DNA of 48,041 bases. It comes from Clostridia bacterium. GTDB taxonomy: Bacteria; Bacillota; Clostridia; Oscillospirales; Acutalibacteraceae. Position 1 is the first letter of the stretch, and the number at the start of each line of letters is the position of its first letter. Shown piece by piece: positions 1 through 6,696 of the stretch. The position numbers were made by a program, and so were the translations under genes. The notes beneath the pieces were generated by a model. The model searched no databases. It saw only the letters and a list, made by a program, of their open reading frames with translations, and was not told the origin of the DNA. The stretch is from positions 1-48,041 of the forward strand of contig JAFQCR010000038.1 of assembly GCA_017416345.1 (NCBI GenBank). The letters run 5' to 3'.

Positions 1-140
1 AAATTTCTTGAAATTTGATTGTTTTTCTACATCATTGCAATGGTCGTTGTCAAATTTTCTTTGAAAATTTGTTGCCAAATCGAAGATTTGGCGTGGAAAT
101 AACACTTTCAGAGTTATTTCCACGTTCAACCACCATTATA
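1..140. repeat. chain of small AT-rich hairpins
   Basis: Four short inverted repeats follow one another: AAATTT-CTTG-AAATTT near the left edge, CAAATTTT/AAAATTTG around 51-71, GCCAAATC-GAA-GATTTGGC around 73-91, and GTGGAAATAAC/GTTATTTCCAC (11-bp perfect stem) around 93-123. No gene is visible. It resembles the hairpin arrays at 6.5 and 7.4 kb in being a series of unrelated small stems, but lacks their ATGATG-type spacers. Its left end is outside the window. Confidence 0.5.
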
Positions 141-272
141 GTGCTTAAAAGCGGTTGTGAACCGGTAGAAAGCGCATCGTGCTCATAAACACAAAGCGCC
201 ATACAGCAACCCGGCTTTGTGCCGAGCTTTCGGTGCAAGGAGCACTTTCCGCCCGACAAAAACAAAAACGGT
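141..272 (-). pseudogene. duplicated 3' fragment of the dehydroquinase-like gene
   Basis: These 132 bases match 1674-1805 in the same orientation with three mismatches (counted by eye) and no gaps. They correspond to the C-terminal 43 codons or so of the type I dehydroquinase-like gene at 1640-2395, ending just after the QPLLS codons. Nothing upstream of the fragment on the minus strand (273 onward) matches the rest of the gene, so it has no N-terminal half, active-site His or Lys, or start signal. It is a gene remnant, not an expressed protein. A local duplication, gene-conversion scar or assembly artefact could each explain it. Confidence 0.75.
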
Positions 273-551
273 CACGTCAAAACCGGATTCTGTAGCCGAA
301 TCAACGGACAGTCGGGGACGCCTGTCCCTACAAAAATCAATTCGCCCACCGTAAGACAGCTTACGAACCCTCTCACCCGACGTCCGTCGGGAGCTCTCCC
401 TGTGGGAGAGCCTTTTATATCCTCTCCCTTAGGGAGAGGTGGCACACGAAGTGTGACGGAGAGCGTGGTGGTAGGGGCTTTCCTGTTCGCCCGACAAAAG
501 CATCGTTATCCAATAAACCTCACCGCTTATTCGTAAACGGTAGGGCTTTGT
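273..551. repeat. REP-like palindrome cluster (no gene)
   Basis: This gene-free stretch holds a reverse-oriented GTAGGG palindrome (about 305-331, arms GGACAG...CTGTCC), the phrase CCCACCGTAAGACAGCTTACG that recurs at about 25.4 kb, two GAGAG-rich palindromes (about 391-445) and a forward GTAGGGGC copy at about 472. The same modules build the clusters at 4.1, 25.2, 32.3 and 41.7 kb. Confidence 0.65.
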
Positions 552-1313
552 TTAAAGACCGAACAGTCTTTTGGCATTATTAAATAAGATATTCTCTTTA
601 TCCTCTTGGGGAATCATCGCATATTCGATCCGTCCCCGTTGAGCACCTGCCGCATAAGTATCGGTCCCAAATAATATCCGATCCGAACCGATCTGCGACA
701 CTGCATACTCGATAAGCTTATTTTTCAAGCTGGCCATGCCCGAGGTGTCCGTATAAATGTTTCTGTGCTTGGCGTTTTTAACAGCATTGATATGAAGTGC
801 TCCTCCCAGATGAGCAACAATAAAGGTCGCATGAGGAAAGGCATCAGCCAGGTCGACATAGTTTTCCTTGCCATAGTGCATTTGCACAATAGCGGAGCGA
901 TTTTCCGCAAAGGAGAAGATTTTCTCCCCGTATTCTTCCAGCGTATAATGATGCAATCTCGGGTGCAGCTTGATGCCAACACATTTTTTGCTTTTCAGCA
1001 TTCTGTCTGCTTGCTCAAAGGTGATGTCGTTTCGCGGGTCGATCACAACCCATTGGTAGAGATTCGGAATATCCTGCACCAGTCTGAACATATCCTCGTT
1101 TGCCTGCACAGTATCCGCCGTATCCACCAAAGCCTCAATAGGTGATGCGAAAACGGTGCTGATCCTTGCCGCCTTCTCCATCTGTGATAGTTCCTCCCAA
1201 TAGGCGGTATAACAAGGACCTTCCTGCATTATGTCGGAAATTGGAATGGGCTTTAATTTTTCTAAAGGTGCGTAACGAATATGACAGTGTGTATCGATCG
1301 CATTTATTATCAT
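552..1313 (-). CDS. amidohydrolase family metal-dependent hydrolase
   Basis: A 253-residue TIM-barrel protein of the amidohydrolase-related (Amidohydro_2) family, whose members hydrolyse or decarboxylate small ring or lactone substrates using an active-site metal. Visible motifs are DTHCH at 7-11 (metal-binding His9, His11), GIKLHP at 113-118, QMHYG at 144-148, IVAHLGG at 165-171 (metal His168) and FGTD at 215-218 (catalytic Asp218). Length fits the family. The start follows a strong AAAGGAGG site eight bases upstream. It is the last gene of a minus-strand series after the SDR and dehydroquinase-like genes, separated from them by a 278-bp inverted-repeat element, so it may be polar-sensitive or have gained its own promoter. 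The substrate is unknown; a cyclohexane carboxylate or lactone in a shikimate/quinate-like route is only a guess. Confidence 0.8.
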   Translation of the reverse strand: MIINAIDTHCHIRYAPLEKLKPIPISDIMQEGPCYTAYWEELSQMEKAARISTVFASPIEALVDTADTVQANEDMFRLVQDIPNLYQWVVIDPRNDITFEQADRMLKSKKCVGIKLHPRLHHYTLEEYGEKIFSFAENRSAIVQMHYGKENYVDLADAFPHATFIVAHLGGALHINAVKNAKHRNIYTDTSGMASLKNKLIEYAVSQIGSDRILFGTDTYAAGAQRGRIEYAMIPQEDKENILFNNAKRLFGL

Positions 1314-1343
1314 AAAATCCTCCTTTTTATAAACACCTGATCT

Positions 1344-1621
1344 TAAGGTGACACGAGTAATCCGAATCTGTTTTTAAAAGGCGGATTTCCGCTCACCCAT
1401 TGTTAAAATACTCGCCAATACATATAGTATTGGCTGTGTGTTTGCCTCGGTTGACCGAAAATCCGCTACTTTTAAAAATCTTCGACCTCAAAGAGAGAAG
1501 ATTTTTAGGCGATTTTTGTTTTTCTTTTCTGCAGGTGGGCTATCGCCCACCAAAGAAAAAAGGGCAAAAAGCGCTTTGAATTACCGCTTTGAGGCAGGTT
1601 CGGACTATTCGTGTCACCTTA
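1344..1621. mobile_element. MITE-like element with 22-bp terminal inverted repeats
   Basis: The ends are inverted repeats: AAGGTGACACGAGTAATCCG at 1345 and its complement, ending GTGTCACCTT at 1620, with two mismatches over 22 bp. Inside are a 10-bp stem AAAAATCTTC/GAAGATTTTT (about 1473-1508) and a GGTGGGC-TATC-GCCCACC hairpin (about 1535-1552). No transposase is encoded; the short open frame inside is not credible as a gene. No clear target duplication was seen. It lies between two co-oriented operon genes. It could instead be a decayed palindromic repeat. Confidence 0.5.
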
Positions 1622-1639
1622 TGTGAGGTGCGCTCGCAT

Positions 1640-2395
1640 TTAAAGCAAGGAAGAATCCCTGATGCTTTTCATCGTGCTTAAAAGCGGTTGTGAACCGGTA
1701 GAAAGTGCATCGTGCTCATAAACACAAAGCGCCATACAGCAACCCAGCTTTGTGCCGAGCTTTCGGTGCAAGGAGCACTTTCCGCCCGATAAAAACAAAA
1801 ACGGTGCGCCAAGCTGCTCCTTCAACAGATTCGTAATGCGCAGATTCTCGATCTGCTGTTCCATATTACCTGCGCTTGTCACGATTTTTATGACATCTGC
1901 GCCTCTGCGCTTTTGCTCAAGAGCGATCTCCAGCACACGCTCGGCAGGGGTATATTTATGAACGTGCGACGACATAAGCACCTGCGCACCTAACCCATGC
2001 AGTTTTTCAATAAGTTCCATCTGCTTTTGGATAGCATCTTCATTGTCGGTAAGCTCCTCGGGGTGCCTGCAGAACATATCGCCCATTACATCGCAAAGGG
2101 TAGCACCGCTTTCTGCAAGCGTGACCAAGCCCTCTGCAAGCTGGTCATCGGTTTTTCCGCTGTTGTGTTTGCCACGGTAATAGGTCACATAAAACGGTCG
2201 GCCATTCCCTTCGGAAAAGATCTTTTTATATGTGGTCGGGTTTTGGTATTCCGGCTTGAGTGATTCAACCTGCAATCCGTAAGCGTCGGCTCCCAAATGG
2301 TTCGCGTTTCTGATCCTGCCAATGGCTGTTTCGGGCGTTTCGCACTGCAGTATTACGGTAAGCATTTCTTCTCGGGTCAAAAAATCTCTTTTCAC
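1640..2395 (-). CDS. type I 3-dehydroquinate dehydratase-like class I aldolase
   Basis: A 251-residue barrel enzyme matching the type I dehydroquinase (AroD) fold, which forms a Schiff base with substrate lysine chemistry and removes water from 3-dehydroquinate. Aligned landmarks are Glu44 (LQVES), Arg74 (TYYRG), His144 (SSHVHK), Lys170 (ADVIKIV, Schiff-base candidate), Arg211 and Gln236 (STGSQP); spacing of His144, Lys170 and Gln236 matches the Salmonella enzyme closely. Flanking sequence departs from housekeeping AroD, for example the Cys-rich KCSL and GCCMALC stretch, so the substrate may be a dehydroquinate analogue. It starts 2 bases after the SDR stop, indicating cotranscription. The 3' 132 bp are duplicated at 141-272, and the last dozen residues after QPLLS look newly acquired. 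Confidence 0.7.
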   Translation of the reverse strand: MKRDFLTREEMLTVILQCETPETAIGRIRNANHLGADAYGLQVESLKPEYQNPTTYKKIFSEGNGRPFYVTYYRGKHNSGKTDDQLAEGLVTLAESGATLCDVMGDMFCRHPEELTDNEDAIQKQMELIEKLHGLGAQVLMSSHVHKYTPAERVLEIALEQKRRGADVIKIVTSAGNMEQQIENLRITNLLKEQLGAPFLFLSGGKCSLHRKLGTKLGCCMALCVYEHDALSTGSQPLLSTMKSIRDSSLL

Positions 2396-2397
2396 GG

Positions 2398-3162
2398 TTA
2401 TTTACCCCTCCTCATGGCGTTTCTGCCGCCGTCGATCATTATGTTTTCGCCGTTGATAAACTGTCCCTTATCCGAAGCCAAAAACAGGCACAGATCAATG
2501 ATCTCCTGCGGATCGGCGGCCCTGTTCAAAAGGGTTTCCATATTCGCCATGGCGGCACGGGTCAGCACCGGTCCGGGAGATACGCACACACATCGGATAT
2601 TGTGCTTTGCGCCATACTGGGCTAAGGATTTTGTGAGTCCGTACATCAGACCCGCTTTAGAGGTGGCATAATCCACACCAAAAGCACTGCCCTCTGCTCC
2701 CGTGATGGAACCGATATTTATAATAAGTCCGCTTTTCTGCTCACGCATCTGCTTTAATACGGCGTGTGCAAAATAAAACGGCCCTTTTAAATTTACATCG
2801 ATTCCCCAATCATAAACATCTATCGGAACGTCCGGCAGCTCGGGGTATACCTTGCGGTCAACCTTTTTTATGCGGACGGCTGTTCCGCCTGCAAAATTTG
2901 CCACAACGTCTATTCTTCCGAAGCTCTCGACTGCAGTATCTCTGGCGTTGCAGATCTGACTGTAGTCACGGACATCACAGAAAACACCTATTGCCCTGCC
3001 TTTTCCCTTTGCGTTGATCCCGTCAACCTTTTCTTTTAAAACTGCTTCATTGACATCGCACAAAACAACGTTACCGCCAAGCTCTGCCCAGTTTTCAGCA
3101 AACAACAAGCCCATTCCTGATGCAGCGCCCGTAGAAATCGCCACTTTTCCTGTAAAATCCAT
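2398..3162 (-). CDS. SDR family NAD(P)-dependent oxidoreductase
   Basis: A classical short-chain dehydrogenase of 254 residues, the family's usual size. It carries the dinucleotide motif TGAASGMG (11-18), Asp36 after the second strand (suggesting NAD preference), NFAGG (89-93), Asn124, catalytic Ser152, and YATSK with Tyr165 and Lys169, followed by PG at 186-187. It is the first gene of the minus-strand operon with the dehydroquinase-like and amidohydrolase genes, and it diverges from an AraC-type regulator. The start follows GGAGG with good spacing. The combination suggests catabolism of a hydroxylated ring acid (quinate or shikimate-like), which is inference; SDR sequence alone does not set the substrate. 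Confidence 0.85.
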   Translation of the reverse strand: MDFTGKVAISTGAASGMGLLFAENWAELGGNVVLCDVNEAVLKEKVDGINAKGKGRAIGVFCDVRDYSQICNARDTAVESFGRIDVVANFAGGTAVRIKKVDRKVYPELPDVPIDVYDWGIDVNLKGPFYFAHAVLKQMREQKSGLIINIGSITGAEGSAFGVDYATSKAGLMYGLTKSLAQYGAKHNIRCVCVSPGPVLTRAAMANMETLLNRAADPQEIIDLCLFLASDKGQFINGENIMIDGGRNAMRRGK

Positions 3163-3184
3163 AATGTCAACCTCCTTTTTCTAT

Positions 3185-3213
3185 ATTTTAATTTTAACAG
3201 CACGGCAAGGCAA
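3185..3213 (-). promoter_or_regulatory. promoter of the SDR operon
   Basis: On the minus strand TTGCCT (3208-3213) and TAAAAT (3185-3190) are 17 bp apart, upstream of the SDR start. The weak -35 fits an activator-dependent promoter; paired GATAC repeats lie just upstream. Confidence 0.45.
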
Positions 3214-3223
3214 TGGGAAAAAT

Positions 3224-3250
3224 GATACAGTATTTACATTTTTGATACTG
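3224..3250. promoter_or_regulatory. candidate AraC-regulator binding site
   Basis: Direct repeats GATACAG (3224-3230) and GATACTG (3244-3250) are exactly 20 bp apart, about two helical turns, between the divergent SDR and AraC genes and directly upstream of the SDR -35 hexamer. AraC-family proteins typically bind such direct repeats. The assignment is inferred from geometry and location. Confidence 0.5.
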
Positions 3251-3266
3251 ATTTCTCTTGAATTGG

Positions 3267-3294
3267 TTGATTTTATTGTTAATTATGATATAAT
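3267..3294 (+). promoter_or_regulatory. promoter of the AraC-type regulator
   Basis: TTGATT (3267-3272) and a perfect TATAAT (3289-3294) with a 16-bp gap. Transcription would begin about 3301, leaving only a few bases before the proposed start codon, so the message may be leaderless or translation may begin slightly later. Confidence 0.5.
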
Positions 3295-3307
3295 GGTATC
3301 GGTGATA

Positions 3308-4072
3308 ATGATGAACGATCCTCAAAATATGATTATAACCGGCATAAAAGCACCAAATATTGTTCTTTTCCCCAAAAAGGAAACCCGTCAAATGACAAAC
3401 CGCAAAAGTTATGGGCTGTCGTTGTGCATAAGCGGTCAGATCACATATACCATGAACGGAAAAAAGTATGTCAGCAATCAAAGCAATGCCGTATTGCTTC
3501 CCAAGGGCGGCACATACACACTCTACGGTAACGCCGAAGGTGTGTTTCCGGTAATAAATTTCACGTGTGCTGATTTTTTCTGTGATGAGATCATGGTCTT
3601 TCCGTTGGAACAGCCGGAAAGCTGTATAAAAAGCGTTGAGGCTTTAAGAAAGCTATTTCAGCATAACGGCAGTCCGCTTGAGATATACGGTTCCTTTTAT
3701 AATCTGTTGAGCAAAATATTTTCCGTAAGGGCCAAAATGCCAGCAACGCTTGCCTTTGTGATTGAGTATATTGAGGAAAACATACAAGACCCGAATCTTT
3801 CAAATGTTGCGCTTGCCAAGAAAATGGGAATAAGCGAGGTTTATTTAAGGAAGCTGTTTTTATCCCATTGCGGTATGACACCGAGGCAGTATGTTTTGGA
3901 AGAAAGACTTAAAAAAGCAAAACAAATGCTTGTTGATACCCCGTTCACAGTCGCTTCCATTTCCGAGGATTGCGGATTTGCAAGTGTTTATCATTTTTGC
4001 CGAACATTTAAAAAGCGGATCGGCATAACCCCCACACAATACGCCGAAGAAAATAAAATATACAAAATATAA
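3308..4072 (+). CDS. AraC family transcriptional regulator
   Basis: A regulator of about 254 residues with an N-terminal sensing domain and a C-terminal double helix-turn-helix of AraC type (roughly 155-252). Typical landmarks are ALAKKMGISEVYLRKLF (first HTH), GMTPRQYVLEERLKKA, and VASISEDCGFASVYHFCRTF followed by GITPTQY (second HTH). The reading frame is open back to 3014, but that part overlaps the SDR gene and lies upstream of the only good promoter; I choose ATG 3308 (ATG 3311 or 3293 are alternatives). It is divergent from the SDR operon and very likely controls it, probably as an activator through the GATAC repeats between them. The effector is unknown. Confidence 0.85.
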   Translation: MMNDPQNMIITGIKAPNIVLFPKKETRQMTNRKSYGLSLCISGQITYTMNGKKYVSNQSNAVLLPKGGTYTLYGNAEGVFPVINFTCADFFCDEIMVFPLEQPESCIKSVEALRKLFQHNGSPLEIYGSFYNLLSKIFSVRAKMPATLAFVIEYIEENIQDPNLSNVALAKKMGISEVYLRKLFLSHCGMTPRQYVLEERLKKAKQMLVDTPFTVASISEDCGFASVYHFCRTFKKRIGITPTQYAEENKIYKI

Positions 4073-4103
4073 AAGGCTTGACCGAGCGGTCAAGCCTTTT
4101 CTG
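4071..4103 (+). terminator. intrinsic terminator after the AraC gene
   Basis: AAAAGGCTTGACC-GAGC-GGTCAAGCCTTTT gives a 13-bp perfect stem immediately after the stop codon with a T-rich end. Confidence 0.8.
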
Positions 4104-4140
4104 TATAGAAACTGCCGTTCTCACAAAACACACCTTTACT

Positions 4141-4295
4141 TGTAGGAGCGATTCACGAATTGCCTACCTAAAGACGGCTTTGCGGAAGGCATAAATGCCT
4201 TCCCTACAACAAACCTGTCAGATCTTTGTAGGGCAGGGATTTATCCCTGCCGCCGCAAGCCGGCTTTCGGGAGGGCACAGAGGCCCTCCCCTACG
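4141..4295. repeat. REP palindrome cluster (four copies)
   Basis: Four palindromes with GTAG heads: forward GTAGGAGCGATTCACGAATT (4142), reverse at 4184-4207 (arms AAGGCA/TGCCTT), forward GTAGGGCAGGGA (4228-4251) and reverse at 4269-4294 (arms GGGAGGGC/GCCCTCCC). The 4184-4207 copy is identical over 24 bases to copies at 19446-19469, 41801-41824 and 42082-42105. Nothing else is seen between 4104 and 4455. Confidence 0.75.
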
Positions 4296-4455
4296 ATTGG
4301 GAAGCCATGCTCCGTATAAACAAAAAATCGTTCAACGGAAGCGCTCGAAACGCCGCCTTTGAACGAACTAACAAAATCAGTATACCATATTCAAGCAAAA
4401 ATGTCTACTGACAGGATAAACAAAATATTTTTTAGATATTTATCTATTCTGCGAA

Positions 4456-4484
4456 TAGACATTTGTCCACGTGTCGTGTATACT
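4456..4484 (+). promoter_or_regulatory. promoter of the orphan repeat-bearing transcript
   Basis: TAGACA (4456-4461) and TATACT (4479-4484) with 17-bp spacing, predicting a start near 4491. The -35 box is one arm of an inverted pair, AATGTCTA (about 4399) and TAGACATT (4456), which might bind a regulator. Confidence 0.6.
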
Positions 4485-4490
4485 GTAGTC

Positions 4491-5166
4491 AGAAAGAAAA
4501 CAGAAGCAACAAAAAACCGTGAAGTAGTCGGGAATGAAAGGGGACTGATTCCGATGAAAACTGAATTTGAGCCACCCGCACATTTGGAAAAATTTATGAA
4601 GAAGGGAATGAGTCCAAAGAACAGGTAAGCTCTGAACTCAAAACAAATCTTTGAAAAGGACCAAACTCCAATGTACAGTTAAAGCGTAGATCTAAAACAG
4701 GATTTCTGCCGTAACACTACGAAAGGAACCAAGTCCGATGTACAGTTAAAGATCAAACTCAAACCAAAAAAACAGCAAAGGAATGAGTCCGAAGAACAGT
4801 TGAGTTAAAAACCTCATCCAAAATTTTTAAAAAGGAATGAGTCCGAAAAACAGTTAAGTTTGAACTCAAAAATCTTTAAAACAGCTTTGGTGTTACCGAT
4901 GAACTAATAGTGGATCCAAGTTTGAGCGTTATATGAATAGGTTATAAACCTTGCGTCAGATCGAAAGATTTTATAGGTGAATCCGATGTACAGTTTAGAG
5001 TAACCCTCCCGATGAGGAGCGAATCCAAGGCGCTGACAATTTAATAGTGTAAACGACTTTAATATATAAAATATGTAAATCTGTAGAAAGTCAGAGGTAC
5101 GTCAAAATAGAGATCGTAACATGACGCCCTTCAAAAAGTGAGTAAAACTTTTTGAAGGGCTTTTTT
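4491..5166 (+). ncRNA. candidate ~675-nt structured RNA with tandem repeats
   Basis: This unit has its own promoter and a strong terminator but no frame longer than about 25 codons. It contains at least seven degenerate copies of a core shaped AGGA-N4/5-GTCCGA-N3/4-ACAGTT at about 4540, 4604, 4656, 4722, 4778, 4832 and 4976, plus two CCGATGA...ATCCAAG variants at about 4895 and 5009. GGA and TCC can pair as a mini-hairpin in each copy, and downstream AACTC segments can pair with GAGTT. A 24-codon frame (4554-4628) and several 4-7 codon frames such as MSPKNS and MYS arise from the repeat, so a peptide role cannot be excluded. Size, isolation and closeness to a tRNA recall large ornate RNAs such as ROOL, but I cannot recall that consensus and do not claim a match. 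Confidence 0.5.
5126..5166 (+). terminator. strong intrinsic terminator of the orphan transcript
   Basis: GCCCTTCAAAAAG (5126-5138) pairs perfectly with CTTTTTGAAGGGC (5148-5160), loop of nine, followed by TTTTTT. Confidence 0.9.
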
Positions 5167-5204
5167 GATTTTGTTACACACAACAATAAATTGACCATAA
5201 ATAA

Positions 5205-5280
5205 AAAGATTCTTCACTTCGTTCAGAATGACAGGGTTTAATTAGCCGTGTCATTCTGAACCGCAGGCGAAGAATCTTTA
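5205..5280. repeat. palindromic AAGATTCTTC element, copy 1
   Basis: A 76-bp imperfect palindrome: AAAGATTCTTCACTTCG and TTCAGAATGACA in the left arm, TGTCATTCTGAA and CGAAGAATCTTTA in the right. A second copy lies at 26237-26313. Both sit between converging transcription units; read on the minus strand this one ends in a T-rich run, so it may also terminate the AEC transporter gene. Confidence 0.75.
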
Positions 5281-5302
5281 GTTGTTATATTAATTAACGT
5301 GA

Positions 5303-6247
5303 TCATTTTACAACCGTCTCAAACAGCATAAATATGAGAGGGATGGTACCGATGGAGGCGAGGTGGGATATCAGCGCCATGCTTGCGGCCACCGTGGTGT
5401 CACGGCCGTAGGCGTTGGGGACGACAATGGTGTTAAGCCCCAACGGCATAGCAAGTGAGCAGACCGTGCAGAGCATAAGGCCGTACGGCAGCTCCCAAAA
5501 AGCAAACAGCAACACGGCAAAAAGCGGCATTATAAGAAGCCTTACCGCCGAAACAACATACACCGAGGGCATTTTGAACATTGTGATAAGGTCAGTCTTG
5601 GCCACCGTCATACCGGTCAGAAGCATTGCCACAGGAGACATACAGGCACCAAGCGTTGAAATTGACGAGGTGAGAAACTGCGGTGTGGGAATATCGCAAA
5701 GGCCGATGACTATACCGACAAGCATTCCGATAAACATCGGGTTGAGCAAGGGCTTGAGTCGGCCGAGCAGGGTGATCTTGCCCTCCTCGTGCGGCATCAG
5801 CAGCGACGGAACGCCCCATACGTAGATGTAGATCCAGAACGGCAACACAAAAATGAGGTATTCGTCAAAAATATCGGGGAAAAGGGCGGAGACTACGGCG
5901 TTGCCCATAAATCCGAAGTTGGAAAACGACAGACCGTAGGTATAGGTGTTTTGGATGAATTTGTCACGGCTTGCGGCCTTGGAAACAAAGATGGCTACGG
6001 GTACCGACACGGTGACCGTGACAAGTCCGCACAAAACGTACTGCCAGGCGTAATTAAGGCTTTGCACTGTGAAATTCTGCATAAATGTGCCCAAGACAAG
6101 GCAGGGGATAAACACATAATTTTCCAGCTTGGACAGCACCGCTGTGCTGTTGTCGGGCAGCAGCTCAAAGCGTGTCAGCACGTAGCCTATAACGATAAGC
6201 ACCGCCAGAAACCCCATCTGGCTCAGGGTTGATGTGAAAACAGTCAT
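5303..6247 (-). CDS. AEC family transporter
   Basis: A 314-residue integral membrane protein of the auxin efflux carrier (AEC/BASS-like) superfamily, which in bacteria exports or imports organic acids such as malate or related anions. About ten hydrophobic segments are visible, arranged as two similar halves with a hydrophilic middle around residues 150-165 (MPHEEGK). Family-like stretches include the N-terminal FLAVLIVIGYVLTRF, NFGFMGNAVVSALFP near 110-125, and ASMALISHLASIGTIPL near the C terminus. The start follows an AGGTGAG site. It is a single-gene unit converging on the orphan RNA. Substrate is not predictable from context. Confidence 0.85.
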   Translation of the reverse strand: MTVFTSTLSQMGFLAVLIVIGYVLTRFELLPDNSTAVLSKLENYVFIPCLVLGTFMQNFTVQSLNYAWQYVLCGLVTVTVSVPVAIFVSKAASRDKFIQNTYTYGLSFSNFGFMGNAVVSALFPDIFDEYLIFVLPFWIYIYVWGVPSLLMPHEEGKITLLGRLKPLLNPMFIGMLVGIVIGLCDIPTPQFLTSSISTLGACMSPVAMLLTGMTVAKTDLITMFKMPSVYVVSAVRLLIMPLFAVLLFAFWELPYGLMLCTVCSLAMPLGLNTIVVPNAYGRDTTVAASMALISHLASIGTIPLIFMLFETVVK

Positions 6248-6412
6248 TTCAGCTCACCTGCGAATTCAAAAATCATATTTATTCTAATACAACCGCCCAA
6301 AAAGTCAAGCGAAAACAAGCCGTCAGAAAAAATTTTCAAATTTTTGAAATTTACTATTGATTTTTCAAAAGTTTTGTGGTAATATACTATGGCAGTTCGA
6401 AAGAACCCATGT

Positions 6413-6489
6413 GCGTTGTTAGCTCAGCTGGATAGAGTGACTGGCTACGAACCAGTAGGTCGGGGGTTCGAGTCCCTCACAGCGCACCA
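6413..6489 (+). tRNA. tRNA-Arg (anticodon ACG)
   Basis: The 77 bases fold as a full cloverleaf: acceptor GCGTTGT/ACAGCGC, D stem GCTC/GAGT, anticodon stem ACTGG/CCAGT with loop CTACGAA (anticodon ACG), T stem GGGGG/CCCTC around TTCGAGT, discriminator A and encoded CCA. A TATACT box at 6383-6388 is a plausible -10 element. It reads CGN arginine codons after A34 deamination. A perfect terminator follows directly, so it is a single-tRNA unit. Confidence 0.97.
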
Positions 6490-6490
6490 A

Positions 6491-6532
6491 AAAAGAAGTA
6501 ACTTTTGTCTACCAAAAGTTACTTCTTTTTTT
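6491..6532 (+). terminator. terminator of the tRNA-Arg gene
   Basis: A 17-bp perfect stem, AAAAGAAGTAACTTTTG with CAAAAGTTACTTCTTTT, around loop TCTAC and ending in T8. The CTTTTGTCTACC core recurs in the terminator at 7326-7370. Confidence 0.9.
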
Positions 6533-6696
6533 ATCCAAGCCGCAGGCTTGGCATATCATCACGCATCAGCGTGTATATCATCGCCGAAGGCGCATATCAT
6601 CAGCCGGAGGCTGTATTAACTGCGGCTTGATAAGATGCAACACTTCGTGTTGATGATATACCGCAACAAGTTGCGGATGATATACAAGGCTTCGCC
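6533..6696. repeat. hairpin array 1 with ATATCATC/GATGATAT spacers
   Basis: At least seven short hairpins with unrelated stems: CAAGC-CGCAG-GCTTG, ACGC-ATCA-GCGT, GCC-GAAG-GC, AGCC-GGAG-GCT, CAACAC-TTC-GTGTTG, CCGCAAC-AA-GTTGCGG and AAGGC-TTC-GCCTT. Stems in the left half are separated by GCATATCATC or TATATCATC; those in the right half by GATGATATAC, its complement. The whole array is thus a large inverted repeat able to fold into a branched structure. It begins right after the tRNA terminator and ends on the -35 box of the NUDIX gene. No known family is recognised. Confidence 0.7.

Noticed and set aside
1438-1626. 62-codon frame in the inverted-repeat element
   Set aside because: No ribosome site, low complexity Lys/Phe-rich text spanning hairpins; not a credible gene.
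3014-3307. 98-codon N-terminal extension of the AraC regulator
   Set aside because: It overlaps the SDR gene in reverse and lies upstream of the only promoter; the regulator fold starts after it.
4600-4870. hammerhead ribozyme, suggested by ATGAGTCCG
   Set aside because: The CUGAUGA core, the GAAA segment and the three stems do not line up in any copy.
4604-4880. CRISPR array
   Set aside because: The repeats are degenerate and unevenly spaced, the spacers resemble one another, and no cas gene is present.
4456-5166. retron or diversity-generating element RNA
   Set aside because: No reverse transcriptase gene exists in the window and the neighbours are an AraC regulator and an AEC transporter.
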